Below are positions 19,194 to 27,322 of a DNA stretch of 37,442 bases, in pieces (the stretch's first letter is position 1; each line of letters opens with the position of its first letter). The DNA comes from Acidobacteriota bacterium. GTDB lineage: Bacteria; Acidobacteriota; UBA4820. A program made the position numbers and the translations under genes. Location of the stretch: NCBI GenBank assembly GCA_029559035.1, contig JAKQCT010000029.1, forward strand, positions 1 through 37,442, given 5' to 3'. The notes below the pieces were generated by a model, which was not told the DNA's origin, made no database searches, and saw only the letters and a program-made list of their open reading frames with translations.

Positions 19194-20336
19194 ATGAAGA
19201 AAGTCTTGTTGATTCTAACGGCGTTGATCGTCATGATCTCCTTGATGACCTTCGCCCAGGAAACAAAAACGCCGATTCAGCCAGCCGGAACGGTCGATGC
19301 CCAGACGCCGCCGGCCAAACCGGTCCCGATAAAGAGGGAACTGAAGAAACTCGAACCGGTCAAAGAAGGCAAGGTTTTGACACCCGTGGTTGAAGATTCT
19401 GGCCCTCCGCCGAAGCTGGAGATCCCAGAACTGGAATACCACGCCGGAGACGTCGTGAAAGGAACGCTGGTCGAGCACGATTACCTTGTCCACAACAAGG
19501 GACAGGGGATCCTGAAGATAATCAGGGTACAGCCCACCTGCGGATGCACCATCACCAAGTACGATCCGGAAGTAAAACCAGGAGAGACCGGAAAGATAAC
19601 GGCGAGCCTGAAAACGGACAACTACATGGGAGAAACCGCCAAGACCATCAACGTCCAGACGAACGACAAGGACCTTTCCACGTTCACCCTTACCATCAAG
19701 GCGAACATCAAGACCCTGCTCAGCGTGAAGCCCTCGGAAAAAATGACGCTGGGGCTCATCTATGTCGGGACCCCGGTGGAAAAGGAATTCACCATCAACT
19801 CCGAAGACGGGGAGCCTTTCGACATCACGCAGGTAACGACCGCAGACGAGAAGGTAAAATACAACATCATTCCCGGACCGGACAAGAAAAGCGCCAAGTT
19901 CAAAGTCACGATCCCGGCCGATTATCCCGTGGGGTCGGTCAACGCCAATTTCTCTTTGAAGACCACCCATCCAAAGGTCGAGAACCTGAACATCAACATG
20001 TTCGGGACCATGAGGGAACCTCTTTCGGTGTTTCCTTCGACCGTGAGCTTCAACGGTTTGAGCAAGGAATTCATCGAAAAGAACCCCGAATCGCCGGAAC
20101 TGAACAAGGTTGTCACGGTGAGGCTCGAGACGGAGCCCGCGCTGCAGGTCAAGGAAGTGAAATGCAACATTCCCTTCGTCGTTGCGACCTTCGAGAGCAC
20201 GCAGCCGAACCAGGCATATTCCGTGAAGCTTCACCTCGACCCGAAGAAAGCCAAGGTCGGTCCTTTCGACGGCGCTCTGCTTGTCTATACCAACAAGAAG
20301 ACCATCACGGTGCCGGTAAAGGGAGTCGTCTTTTAG
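19194..20336 (+). CDS. Secreted DUF1573 protein with tandem Ig-like domains
   Basis: A 380-residue exported protein with a signal peptide (about 1-21, ending TFAQ). A Pro-rich linker (about 22-65) follows, then a DUF1573 domain with its typical VQPTCGCT motif and VKPGETGKITASL. Two further beta-sandwich segments follow (about 180-275 and 275-380). DUF1573 domains are ASH-like or Ig-like folds in periplasmic and surface proteins, with no defined activity. The exact consensus promoter and strong ribosome site suggest an abundant protein. A strong terminator follows directly, so this is a single-gene transcript. Confidence 0.85.
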   Translation: MKKVLLILTALIVMISLMTFAQETKTPIQPAGTVDAQTPPAKPVPIKRELKKLEPVKEGKVLTPVVEDSGPPPKLEIPELEYHAGDVVKGTLVEHDYLVHNKGQGILKIIRVQPTCGCTITKYDPEVKPGETGKITASLKTDNYMGETAKTINVQTNDKDLSTFTLTIKANIKTLLSVKPSEKMTLGLIYVGTPVEKEFTINSEDGEPFDITQVTTADEKVKYNIIPGPDKKSAKFKVTIPADYPVGSVNANFSLKTTHPKVENLNINMFGTMREPLSVFPSTVSFNGLSKEFIEKNPESPELNKVVTVRLETEPALQVKEVKCNIPFVVATFESTQPNQAYSVKLHLDPKKAKVGPFDGALLVYTNKKTITVPVKGVVF

Positions 20337-20362
20337 GACACCCTTCAAAGGGTCATTCTTTG

Positions 20363-20393
20363 ACGGGCGGGAGAGATCCCGCCCGTTTTTTTT
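20363..20393 (+). terminator. Rho-independent terminator after the DUF1573 gene
   Basis: The perfect 10-bp stem ACGGGCGGGA/TCCCGCCCGT (20363-20372 and 20377-20386) with loop GAGA is followed by an uninterrupted T-run to 20393. It lies between convergent genes. The remaining gap to 20503 is AT-rich, contains three TTTTCAAT words and holds no gene. Confidence 0.95.
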
Positions 20394-20503
20394 CGATACG
20401 AATTAACATGGCAAGAGAGAGATAAACAAAAGTGGGAAACAGATCAACGATTCTTAGCTTTTCAATTTTCAATCTTCATTTTTCAATTGCATCGAGGCAG
20501 ATC

Positions 20504-21865
20504 TTATTCGTCACCCCTCTGGATCCCGTAATCCTTCATTTTTCTCCAGAGGGTGACCCTCGAGACCCCGAGCCTTCCGGCAGCCTTGGAGATCCGCCAC
20601 TTCGTGGCTTCGAGGGCCCTGACTATCAAGTCGCGCTCCAGGGTCTGGATCGGGACCTGTATCTGGTGAAGCCTCAGGGGCGATTCGAGCTGGGGGACCT
20701 CCGGAGTTATAGGAAGGTCAAGGAGCCGTATGAATTCGGTTCTGGCCCTTATCGCGGCGTGCTCCACTATGTTCTCGAGCTCCCTTATGTTACCCGGGTA
20801 ATCGTAGGACATCAGCCTGGAAAGAGCCTCCGCTTCGATCCCCTTGAGATCTTTCTGGGGCATCTTGACCGCTATCTTCCTTATGAAGTTGTCGACGAGA
20901 AGAGGGATGTCCTTTTTCCTGTCCCTGAGGGGGGGGAGGGGAATCCGGAAAACGTTCAGGCGGTAGTAGAGGTCGTTCCGGAACTGTCCCTGCTTGACGG
21001 CGTCCTCGAGGTTCCTGTTGGTAGCGGCGATCAATCGAACGTTGACCTTGACCGTTTTGGAAGATCCGACCCGCTCTATCTCTCCCTCCTGAAGGACCCT
21101 GAGGAGCTTCACCTGCACTGAGAGCGGTATCTCTCCGACCTCGTCCAGGAAAACGGTCCCGCCGTCGGCGTATTCGAACCTCCCGACCTTGTCCCAGTTC
21201 GCTCCGGTGAAAGCCCCCCTGACGTGGCCGAAAAGCTCGCTCTCGAGTACTCCTTCGTTCAGGGCGGCGCAGCTCACCTTGACCAGGGGATGTTCCTTCC
21301 TGAGGGAGTTGTAATGGATGGCGTTGGCGACCAGTTCCTTTCCCGTACCGCTCTCGCCGGTGATGAGGACCGTGGAGTGGGTCCGGGCGACCATCCTTAT
21401 CTGGTCGAAAACCTCTTCCATGGGTCCGCTTTTCCCGACGATGCTGGAGAACTGGTGCTGTGATTCGGCCTCGTCCTGAAGCGCTCTCATGGCCGTCACG
21501 TCGTTGAATATCTCGACTCCGCCCGCGACCTGCCCGTCGGCGTCCCTCAACAGAAGCACGTTCGTCCTGCAGAGGAGCTGATTCCCGTCCTTGGTCGTGT
21601 ACCACATCTCCAGGTTCCTCTGGTCCTCGTTACTGTCGATGGCATGGGTAAGCGGGCAGTTCTCCCCGCACCTTGAGGTCTGTGTAACGGATTTGCATCT
21701 TGCCTGGAGGACCTCCCCTTCCTCATACTTGAGAAGCTTCCGCCCCGTCTCGTTGATGAATATTATCCTTCTGTCCAGGCTTATGACTATTATCCCGTCG
21801 TTGACGCCGTCGAGAATCCTCTGGTACTTGCATTCCTCGATTATCTTCTTCGCGTCGGGCTCCAT
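20504..21865 (-). CDS. PAS-domain sigma54-dependent transcription activator
   Basis: A 453-residue enhancer-binding protein. The N-terminal PAS domain (about 15-125) carries Cys57, Cys66 and Cys70 (CGENCPL), a layout that could bind a metal or respond to redox. The AAA+ domain has Walker A GESGTGKE (170-177), GAFTGA (217-222, which contacts sigma54) and Walker [12 protein letters not shown]. The C-terminal Fis-type helix-turn-helix is [19 protein letters not shown]. There is no receiver domain, so control is probably through the PAS signal rather than a kinase. It is the last gene of rsmD-selB-desulfurase-activator, 23 bp behind the desulfurase gene. Its targets are unknown. Confidence 0.93.
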   Translation of the reverse strand: MEPDAKKIIEECKYQRILDGVNDGIIVISLDRRIIFINETGRKLLKYEEGEVLQARCKSVTQTSRCGENCPLTHAIDSNEDQRNLEMWYTTKDGNQLLCRTNVLLLRDADGQVAGGVEIFNDVTAMRALQDEAESQHQFSSIVGKSGPMEEVFDQIRMVARTHSTVLITGESGTGKELVANAIHYNSLRKEHPLVKVSCAALNEGVLESELFGHVRGAFTGANWDKVGRFEYADGGTVFLDEVGEIPLSVQVKLLRVLQEGEIERVGSSKTVKVNVRLIAATNRNLEDAVKQGQFRNDLYYRLNVFRIPLPPLRDRKKDIPLLVDNFIRKIAVKMPQKDLKGIEAEALSRLMSYDYPGNIRELENIVEHAAIRARTEFIRLLDLPITPEVPQLESPLRLHQIQVPIQTLERDLIVRALEATKWRISKAAGRLGVSRVTLWRKMKDYGIQRGDE

Positions 21866-21888
21866 GATCCCTCTTTTCGAAAAAGCGA

Positions 21889-23010
21889 TTATACCACTTT
21901 GATCGCCTCTGCCAGGGCTTCCAGGAAACCTTCAATTTCTTTCCCGGTAGTTTGTCTCGATATGCTTACCCTGAGCGGAAAAGAGGCCGCCGGCCGTTTC
22001 ATCTCCACGAGGACCGCCGGGATCTCCGATCCCGCCCCGTGGCATGCCGATCCAGTTCCGACGAAGAAACCCCTTGCGGCCAGTTCCTGCTGGACCTTCC
22101 GCCCGTCAATGCCGGGCAAGGAAAAGAAGGATGTGTTCGGCAGCCTCGGCGCGCTTTTCCCGTGAAAGTCGGCGTCGGGCGCAATGTCTCGGATCCCCTC
22201 TTCCATCATGTCCCTTATTTCGGCGAGCGTTCCGAACATCCCGTGATCGGCCGCTTCAGCCGCCGCGGCGAACGCGGCCGCGAGGGGCACCGCCTCGGTC
22301 GATGCCCGCAACCCGCCTTCCTGCCCTCCGCCGGAAAGCATGGGTATTATCTCCGTTCCTTCGCGGAAGAAGAGCGCCCCGATCCCTTTCGGGCCTCCTA
22401 TCTTGTGAGCCGCGATCGAAAGCGTGTCGGGACAGCCTCCGGAGAGCGGCAGGCGGATCTTCCCGAACGCCTGCACCGCATCGGTGTGGAACTGGACTCC
22501 ACTCCCTCGGCACATCTCCAGGGCTCGGGCCACAGGCTGGACCACGCCGGTCTCGTTGTGGGCGCACATCAGTACGACGAGCGAAGCGGGCTCCTCAAGG
22601 AGCGTGCCGAGGCGAGAGAGGTCCGCGGTTCCGTCCACGTCGATTCCAAAGAGTTCGGTCTTCACGCCCGACCCGCGGAGCTTTTCGATCAGCCCGAGGC
22701 AGCTCGGGTGTTCGATCGCCGACATCAGGACCCTTTTCTCGGGACGGACAGCGGCTGCCGACAGGATGGCCAGATGGTTCGCTTCGGTTCCCGAACCCGT
22801 GAAGACCAGCCGCCCTTCCAGGCCGAGCTTAGAGAGAATGGAGGCCCTGGCAGAATCGAGGGTTTCCCTCGACTTTTTCCCTGCGGGGTAGGGAGCGGAA
22901 GGGTTTGCGAAAGAGCGATTTTCCGCCTCCAGCATCGCTTCCAGTGCCTCGCGGCATTGCGGGACCGTGGCGTTGGCGTCCAGATAGACGGCTCCGTCAT
23001 GAAGCCTCAT
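21889..23010 (-). CDS. Cysteine desulfurase, NifS/IscS-like
   Basis: A 373-residue PLP enzyme of the class V aminotransferase fold. It has the PLP-stacking His in IEHPS (His101), HTDAVQAFG (175-183), the PLP Lys in AAHKIGGPKG (Lys203), and a catalytic loop Cys in GTGSACHG (Cys323). It takes sulfur, or selenium from selenocysteine, and passes it on as a persulfide. The loop type is that of NifS/IscS rather than SufS. It overlaps the selB end by 14 nt, so it may supply selenide to SelD for selenocysteine synthesis rather than serve Fe-S assembly; no IscU, IscA or SUF genes are nearby. That role is inferred from context only. Confidence 0.9.
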   Translation of the reverse strand: MRLHDGAVYLDANATVPQCREALEAMLEAENRSFANPSAPYPAGKKSRETLDSARASILSKLGLEGRLVFTGSGTEANHLAILSAAAVRPEKRVLMSAIEHPSCLGLIEKLRGSGVKTELFGIDVDGTADLSRLGTLLEEPASLVVLMCAHNETGVVQPVARALEMCRGSGVQFHTDAVQAFGKIRLPLSGGCPDTLSIAAHKIGGPKGIGALFFREGTEIIPMLSGGGQEGGLRASTEAVPLAAAFAAAAEAADHGMFGTLAEIRDMMEEGIRDIAPDADFHGKSAPRLPNTSFFSLPGIDGRKVQQELAARGFFVGTGSACHGAGSEIPAVLVEMKRPAASFPLRVSISRQTTGKEIEGFLEALAEAIKVV

Positions 23011-24907
23011 CGCCGTCTCCCTTCAGCAATACCTCTCTTGTGTCTCCGTTCCTTTTCGTCATCCCCAGCCTGTCGAAATGCTCCAGAAGCGGTATCGCCG
23101 TCTTTCTTGTCAGGCCCAGAAAATCCTTGAATTCGGGAACCTTGAACATCCGATGGCCTTTCCTCGCGAACTCCGCCAGCTTGGCGGAAACGCGTTGGAA
23201 TCCTTCTTCCGAGAGAAAAAAGTTCCCTCCGTCGATAGCCACGAGCCTTCCGTCGCCTCTCATCATGTTCACCAGCCAGCGGTCCTTTTCCTGGACGATG
23301 AGGAAAAGCTCGTCTTTCCCCAGAGGGACTGGGAACGAGGCGCCGAGGGCGTCCATGATTTTCCTGATCTTTTTCTCGTCATCAGGGGAAAGCGGAGGCA
23401 CGAACGAATTCAGCTTCATCCTGTCCCTGTCTATCGAAATTTCACCTTTCTCAACGAGGATTTCCAGGAGCGCGCCTGTCCATTTTTCCGGGAGGAGCCT
23501 GCCGAAGTGGCTGAAGAACTCCTCCTTTGAAAGATATGTCCTGACGGGAGGCCCTTCGTGTTTTTTCCTCAGGTAGTAGACCGCCCTGGAGCAGAGCTTT
23601 TCAAATTCAGAAGGCCCGATCCACCATTCTCCAGGGACCGGTTCCTTCATCTTTCCCTGCTCGACAAGAATGCCAGCGAGTTCTTGCGCCGCGGCACCCG
23701 TCATTCCGGTCTTCCTGGCCGCCTCATTCCTGGAAACGCCCATTTCTCCGCTTTCCGCAAGAAGAGCGAGTATCACGGCGTTCTCTTCTGAAGAACGGAG
23801 CAGTGCTGCCACCCTGCCTGTTCTCCCGCTGTGCCATTTGGCCCGCCTTGAGGTCGGAAGCAGGACCGTCCCTCCTCCCGCAGTCCTGACGGGCGAGGGA
23901 AGCCTAAGGATGAACCGGTCTCCGGCCCACAGCGCCAGCTCTCTCGTGGGCCTTGCCTGGACAATGAGCCGGCCGTCGTCCTTTCCCGGCGTTCCGGGAT
24001 AAGCTATCCTTACGGGCGTCTCCGTGGTCCCCGCGTGCATTTGGAACTCCGAGCCGTTACTGAGAATCCCGCGCGGAATATCCAGCGAGCAATAGAAATA
24101 CTTCGCCGGGAACATCGAATCGGCGGCGGCCGCGGTTTCGCCGCGCGCTATTTCGTCAGGGAAGACATCGGGCACGTTGAGGGCCACACGCTCCCCGCCT
24201 GAGGCGCGTTCCCTTTTTTCCCTAAAGACCTCGATGCCCCTTACCTTGCTTTTCAGGAGCGAAGGATAGAAAGTCAGCGAGTCGCCGGTTGTCAGCGTTC
24301 CGCTCGTGGATGTCCCCGTTATGACCGTCCCGAAACCTCTGATCGAGAAGACCCTGTCGACAGGCAGCCTGAAAGGCCTCGAAGCGTCTCTATCCGCGGA
24401 CGCCGCAGCCTCCCGGATGATCGCTTCTTTCAGGAGGCCGGTCCCTTCTCCGCTCTTTGCGCTGACATCTATGACCTCTATGTCCCTGAACCCCCGGCTT
24501 TTCAGCAGATCCCGGACCTCCATCCGGCAGACCTCCGCCGCGTCAAGATCGGCCTTGTCGATCTTGTTTACGGCCACTATGCCTCTTTCTATCCCCAGCA
24601 GTTTCAATATCTCCAGGTGCTCGACCGTCTGGGGCATCACCGACTCGTCTGCCGCGACTACCAGCAGGAAAAAATCCATTCCCGTAGCCCCAGCCAGCAT
24701 GTTCTTGATGAATTTCTCGTGGCCCGGAAGGTCGACGAAATGGACAATAAGATCCGCTTCCCTGAGAACCGCGAAGCCGATGTCGATGGTTATCCCCCGT
24801 CTCTTCTCCTCGGCGAGCCTGTCCGCATCGATGCCGGTCAGCGACCTTACCAGGAGTGTCTTGCCGTGGTCGATATGCCCGGCGGTCCCCACAACCACGT
24901 TCTTCAT
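22997..24907 (-). CDS. selB: Selenocysteine-specific elongation factor SelB
   Basis: A 636-residue translation GTPase that delivers Sec-tRNA to in-frame UGA codons marked by a SECIS hairpin. G1 is GHIDHGKT (10-17), switch II is DLPGHEKFIKNML, and G4 is NKID. Two beta-barrel domains follow. The C-terminal winged-helix repeats bind the SECIS RNA (for example RTYLSKEEFFSHFGRLL and KVPEFKDFLGLTRKTAIPLLEHFDRLG). The last of these is the classical SelB ending and separates it from EF-Tu. The start at 24907 overlaps the rsmD stop (ATGA), with GGGGA upstream. An upstream extension of 24 residues was rejected. SelA, SelD, tRNA-Sec and selenoproteins must lie outside the window. Confidence 0.96.
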   Translation of the reverse strand: MKNVVVGTAGHIDHGKTLLVRSLTGIDADRLAEEKRRGITIDIGFAVLREADLIVHFVDLPGHEKFIKNMLAGATGMDFFLLVVAADESVMPQTVEHLEILKLLGIERGIVAVNKIDKADLDAAEVCRMEVRDLLKSRGFRDIEVIDVSAKSGEGTGLLKEAIIREAAASADRDASRPFRLPVDRVFSIRGFGTVITGTSTSGTLTTGDSLTFYPSLLKSKVRGIEVFREKRERASGGERVALNVPDVFPDEIARGETAAAADSMFPAKYFYCSLDIPRGILSNGSEFQMHAGTTETPVRIAYPGTPGKDDGRLIVQARPTRELALWAGDRFILRLPSPVRTAGGGTVLLPTSRRAKWHSGRTGRVAALLRSSEENAVILALLAESGEMGVSRNEAARKTGMTGAAAQELAGILVEQGKMKEPVPGEWWIGPSEFEKLCSRAVYYLRKKHEGPPVRTYLSKEEFFSHFGRLLPEKWTGALLEILVEKGEISIDRDRMKLNSFVPPLSPDDEKKIRKIMDALGASFPVPLGKDELFLIVQEKDRWLVNMMRGDGRLVAIDGGNFFLSEEGFQRVSAKLAEFARKGHRMFKVPEFKDFLGLTRKTAIPLLEHFDRLGMTKRNGDTREVLLKGDGDEAS

Positions 24908-25464
24908 GGTTCCCCTGCCTTTCCGGCGAGAAGCAGCGAACTGTCGCCGTACTTGTAGCTCTTGATCTCCCTGAAACATCCGGTAATCCCGGGCTTTTTC
25001 TTCGTTGCGTGCTCGATGATCACCAGCGCCCCCTTTGCAAGGAAGCCCGGAACGGAAAGAAGAACAAGAATTTTCTCGATCTGGTCGTTCCGGTAGGGCG
25101 GGTCCATGAAGACGACGTCGAATCCGGGCGACTCTCCGGCCAGCTCGTGGAGCGCCTTTTCGGCGGTCATCCGCAAGACGCCCGCGCTCGATGAAATCCC
25201 TAGCTTTCTGATGTTATCGTCAAGGAGGCTCGCCGCTCTCCCGTCGCTTTCAACGAAGACCGAGAACGAAGCCCCCCTGCTGAGGGCTTCTATCCCGACC
25301 GCGCCGCTGCCGGCGTAGAGGTCGAGGAACCTCGCCCCCGCGATCCCCGGAGAAAGGATGTCGAAGGCGGCCTCCCTCACCCTGGATGATGTGGGGCGCG
25401 TCCCGGCGCCTTCCGGAGCCTTTATCAGCCTTCCTTTGAAAGAGCCTCCGATAATTCTAAGCAT
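24904..25464 (-). CDS. rsmD: 16S rRNA (guanine-966-N2)-methyltransferase RsmD
   Basis: A 186-residue SAM-dependent methyltransferase. It has the family start IIGGSFKGRLIKAP, the target-recognition RPTSSRVREAAFDIL, SAM motif I LDLYAGSGAVGIEALSRG (AGSG 51-54) and catalytic DPPY (121-124). It methylates G966 of 16S rRNA in the 30S head. An upstream TTG (25479) is in frame, but GGGGA lies a few nt before the ATG at 25464, so I chose the latter. It is the first gene of the selB operon and is divergent from ssb. Confidence 0.94.
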   Translation of the reverse strand: MLRIIGGSFKGRLIKAPEGAGTRPTSSRVREAAFDILSPGIAGARFLDLYAGSGAVGIEALSRGASFSVFVESDGRAASLLDDNIRKLGISSSAGVLRMTAEKALHELAGESPGFDVVFMDPPYRNDQIEKILVLLSVPGFLAKGALVIIEHATKKKPGITGCFREIKSYKYGDSSLLLAGKAGEP

Positions 25465-25481
25465 GGCTTCCCCTGACAAAA

Positions 25482-25510
25482 TTTATAATACTTCAAAAAA
25501 TTGATATAAT
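25482..25510 (+). promoter_or_regulatory. Putative ssb promoter
   Basis: TATAAT (25505-25510) with TTTATA (25482-25487) 17 bp upstream lies in the AT-rich 66-bp gap between divergent rsmD and ssb. GGAGAG precedes the ssb ATG. Confidence 0.5.
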
Positions 25511-25530
25511 AAACACGGAAGGAGAGCAAA

Positions 25531-25944
25531 ATGGCTGGAGTCAACAAAGTGATCCTCGTAGGCAACCTCGGCAGGGACCCGGAGACCAAGTACACGCCCC
25601 AAGGCACCGCCGTCGTGACTTTTTCCCTCGCCACCAGCGAGAACCGCAAGGACAAGGACGGCAACTGGAAGGAGCACACCGAGTGGCACCGCGTCGTCGT
25701 TTTCGGCAAGCTGGCGGAGAACTGCGGCCAGTACCTGAAGAAAGGCCGCCAGGTTTACGTGGAGGGCTCGATAGCTTCGAGGAGCTACAAGGACAAGGAG
25801 GGTCAGGAGAGGACCATGTACGAGATCAGGGCCTCCCAGATCGTTTTTCTGGCCAAGGGAAAACCGGAATCCGGCTCCGCCGACGCGGACCTTCCGCCGG
25901 ACGAACAGGAACCCAAGCTCCAGGACGACAACATCCCCTTCTGA
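25531..25944 (+). CDS. ssb: Single-stranded DNA-binding protein
   Basis: A 137-residue SSB that coats single-stranded DNA at forks and repair sites. The OB fold begins [22 protein letters not shown] and contains [28 protein letters not shown]. The C-terminal linker ends in the acidic tip DDNIPF, which recruits partner proteins. It heads a plus-strand run with a DedA protein, a DnaC-like ATPase, RNase G and an exonuclease. Confidence 0.97.
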   Translation: MAGVNKVILVGNLGRDPETKYTPQGTAVVTFSLATSENRKDKDGNWKEHTEWHRVVVFGKLAENCGQYLKKGRQVYVEGSIASRSYKDKEGQERTMYEIRASQIVFLAKGKPESGSADADLPPDEQEPKLQDDNIPF

Positions 25945-25957
25945 CGGACATCGCTTG

Positions 25958-26584
25958 ATGGAACAGGTTCTGCTCAACTTTTTCAACCATCATGGAAAAG
26001 ACTCGTTCTACCTGCTGGCGGCGGTCATAACGCTGGCGTCTTTCCTGAAATTCGTCGTCCCGCCTCTGCCGGGAGACCTGACGGTCCTCATCATATCTTT
26101 CATACTTGCCGTGAGGCAGGCCTCCCTCCTGCCGATCATCGTCGGGATAACCGCGGGAGGCATGGCCGGGGCTCTGACGGCGTACTGGTTCGGATCGAGG
26201 CACGGGGATTACCTCCTCAAGAACAGGTTCTTCCAGGCTTACAACGACAGGGCCGAGGAGCCTTTCAGGAAAGGCGCGTGGTTCATTCTCTGCTTCAACA
26301 GGTTCATGCCCGGAGTCAGGCCCTTCATATTCCCTCTGGCAGGAATATACAGGGTGAGGCTGGATTTGGTCCTGTTCTCCGCGGTCTTTTCCAACTTCCT
26401 CTTCGGGGTCTTCATCTTCTCGATAGCCTCTCTCGCGGGAAAACATTTCGAGGACATAAAAATACTTTACGGCCTGCTCGGTTTCTGGCTGGAGTTCACG
26501 ATCCTCGCCCTCGTGGCTGGAGGAGTCCTGCTGTTCTGCAAGGAGAGGATAATGAAGTACAGGAGAAAGGCTGACGTCGAATGA
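25958..26584 (+). CDS. DedA/VTT-family membrane protein
   Basis: A 208-residue polytopic inner-membrane protein. The conserved region runs from FVVPPLPGDLTVLI through GGMAGALTAYWFGSRHG to FNRFMPGVRPFIFPLAG. The last element is the F/G-x-R-F-x-P-x-x-R signature of DedA proteins, implicated in lipid (undecaprenyl phosphate or phospholipid) translocation and proton-dependent membrane homeostasis. About five hydrophobic helices are visible. ATG at 25958 is preferred over the TTG one codon upstream. It overlaps the next gene by 4 nt (ATGA). Confidence 0.88.
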   Translation: MEQVLLNFFNHHGKDSFYLLAAVITLASFLKFVVPPLPGDLTVLIISFILAVRQASLLPIIVGITAGGMAGALTAYWFGSRHGDYLLKNRFFQAYNDRAEEPFRKGAWFILCFNRFMPGVRPFIFPLAGIYRVRLDLVLFSAVFSNFLFGVFIFSIASLAGKHFEDIKILYGLLGFWLEFTILALVAGGVLLFCKERIMKYRRKADVE

Positions 26585-27294
26585 CCTCGAACTGCAAGCG
26601 CTGCGGAGGGACCGGATACATCGTCGAGGACAGGAGCGGCAGCGTCTACTCGAAACCCTGCGCCTGCATCGCCACCGAAAAGGACACCCTTCTCCACCGC
26701 GATTCGATGATCCCCGACAGGTACCGGAACAACTGCGTCCTAGAGAACTTCACGGTTCCCGAGAAAAACGCGTCCCTTCAGGAGGCATTCCTCGTCGCGA
26801 AGAAATACGCCGGGGACTATCCTTTCTTCGAAGAGGGCAAGCCGAACGGCCTGCTCTTCATCGGGCCGTGCGGAGTGGGCAAGACCCACCTCGCCGTCTC
26901 CATACTGAACGAGATACTTTTCAAAAAGAAAAAGCCCGTCAGATTCGTAGACCTCAACGACCTTTATCGCGAGATCAGGGCGAGCTACGACGGCTCCCAG
27001 GTCTCCGAGTACGACATATTGACGCCGCTCGTAGAGACCGAGCTTCTGCTCGTTGACGAACTGGGTTGCGTCGCCTCTCCCTGGGCGCAGGACACTCTCC
27101 TGTTCCTCGTTTCGCAAAGGTACAACCAGTCGATGCCGACCATACTGACCACCAACTATCTCGACGAACCGGCGCCTCAGGAGCCGTCGCTCACGGCGAG
27201 GATCGGTGTCCGGTCCAGGTCCAGGCTCAGGGAGATGTGCAGGACGGTCGTCATGAACGGCGAGGATTACAGGAACAGGAGGCACCGCCAGTGA
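26581..27294 (+). CDS. DnaC/IstB-like AAA+ ATPase with zinc-finger N terminus
   Basis: A 237-residue protein. Cys5, Cys8, Cys27 and Cys29 form a probable zinc knuckle. The ATPase core has Walker A GPCGVGKT (95-102), Walker B LLLVDELG and a sensor-1 TTNY. This is the DnaC/DnaI/IstB helicase-loader group. No transposase adjoins it, and it lies between ssb/dedA and rng, so a role as helicase loader or primosome helper is more likely than as a transposon partner. The start overlaps the dedA stop. Confidence 0.82.
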   Translation: MTSNCKRCGGTGYIVEDRSGSVYSKPCACIATEKDTLLHRDSMIPDRYRNNCVLENFTVPEKNASLQEAFLVAKKYAGDYPFFEEGKPNGLLFIGPCGVGKTHLAVSILNEILFKKKKPVRFVDLNDLYREIRASYDGSQVSEYDILTPLVETELLLVDELGCVASPWAQDTLLFLVSQRYNQSMPTILTTNYLDEPAPQEPSLTARIGVRSRSRLREMCRTVVMNGEDYRNRRHRQ

Positions 27295-27322
27295 AAGCGG
27301 AGCCCCCTGCGGCGGAACGATA

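Noticed and set aside
19215-20348. Long minus-strand open frame antisense to the DUF1573 gene
   Set aside because: It is a GC-skew shadow. The plus-strand gene has a signal peptide, consensus promoter, ribosome site and terminator.
22997-25464. A selenoprotein within the window
   Set aside because: I found no gene whose frame plausibly continues through an in-frame TGA into conserved residues with a Sec-type motif.
26581-27294. Transposon helper protein (IstB)
   Set aside because: No IstA transposase or inverted repeats lie nearby, and the gene is embedded by overlap in a housekeeping operon.
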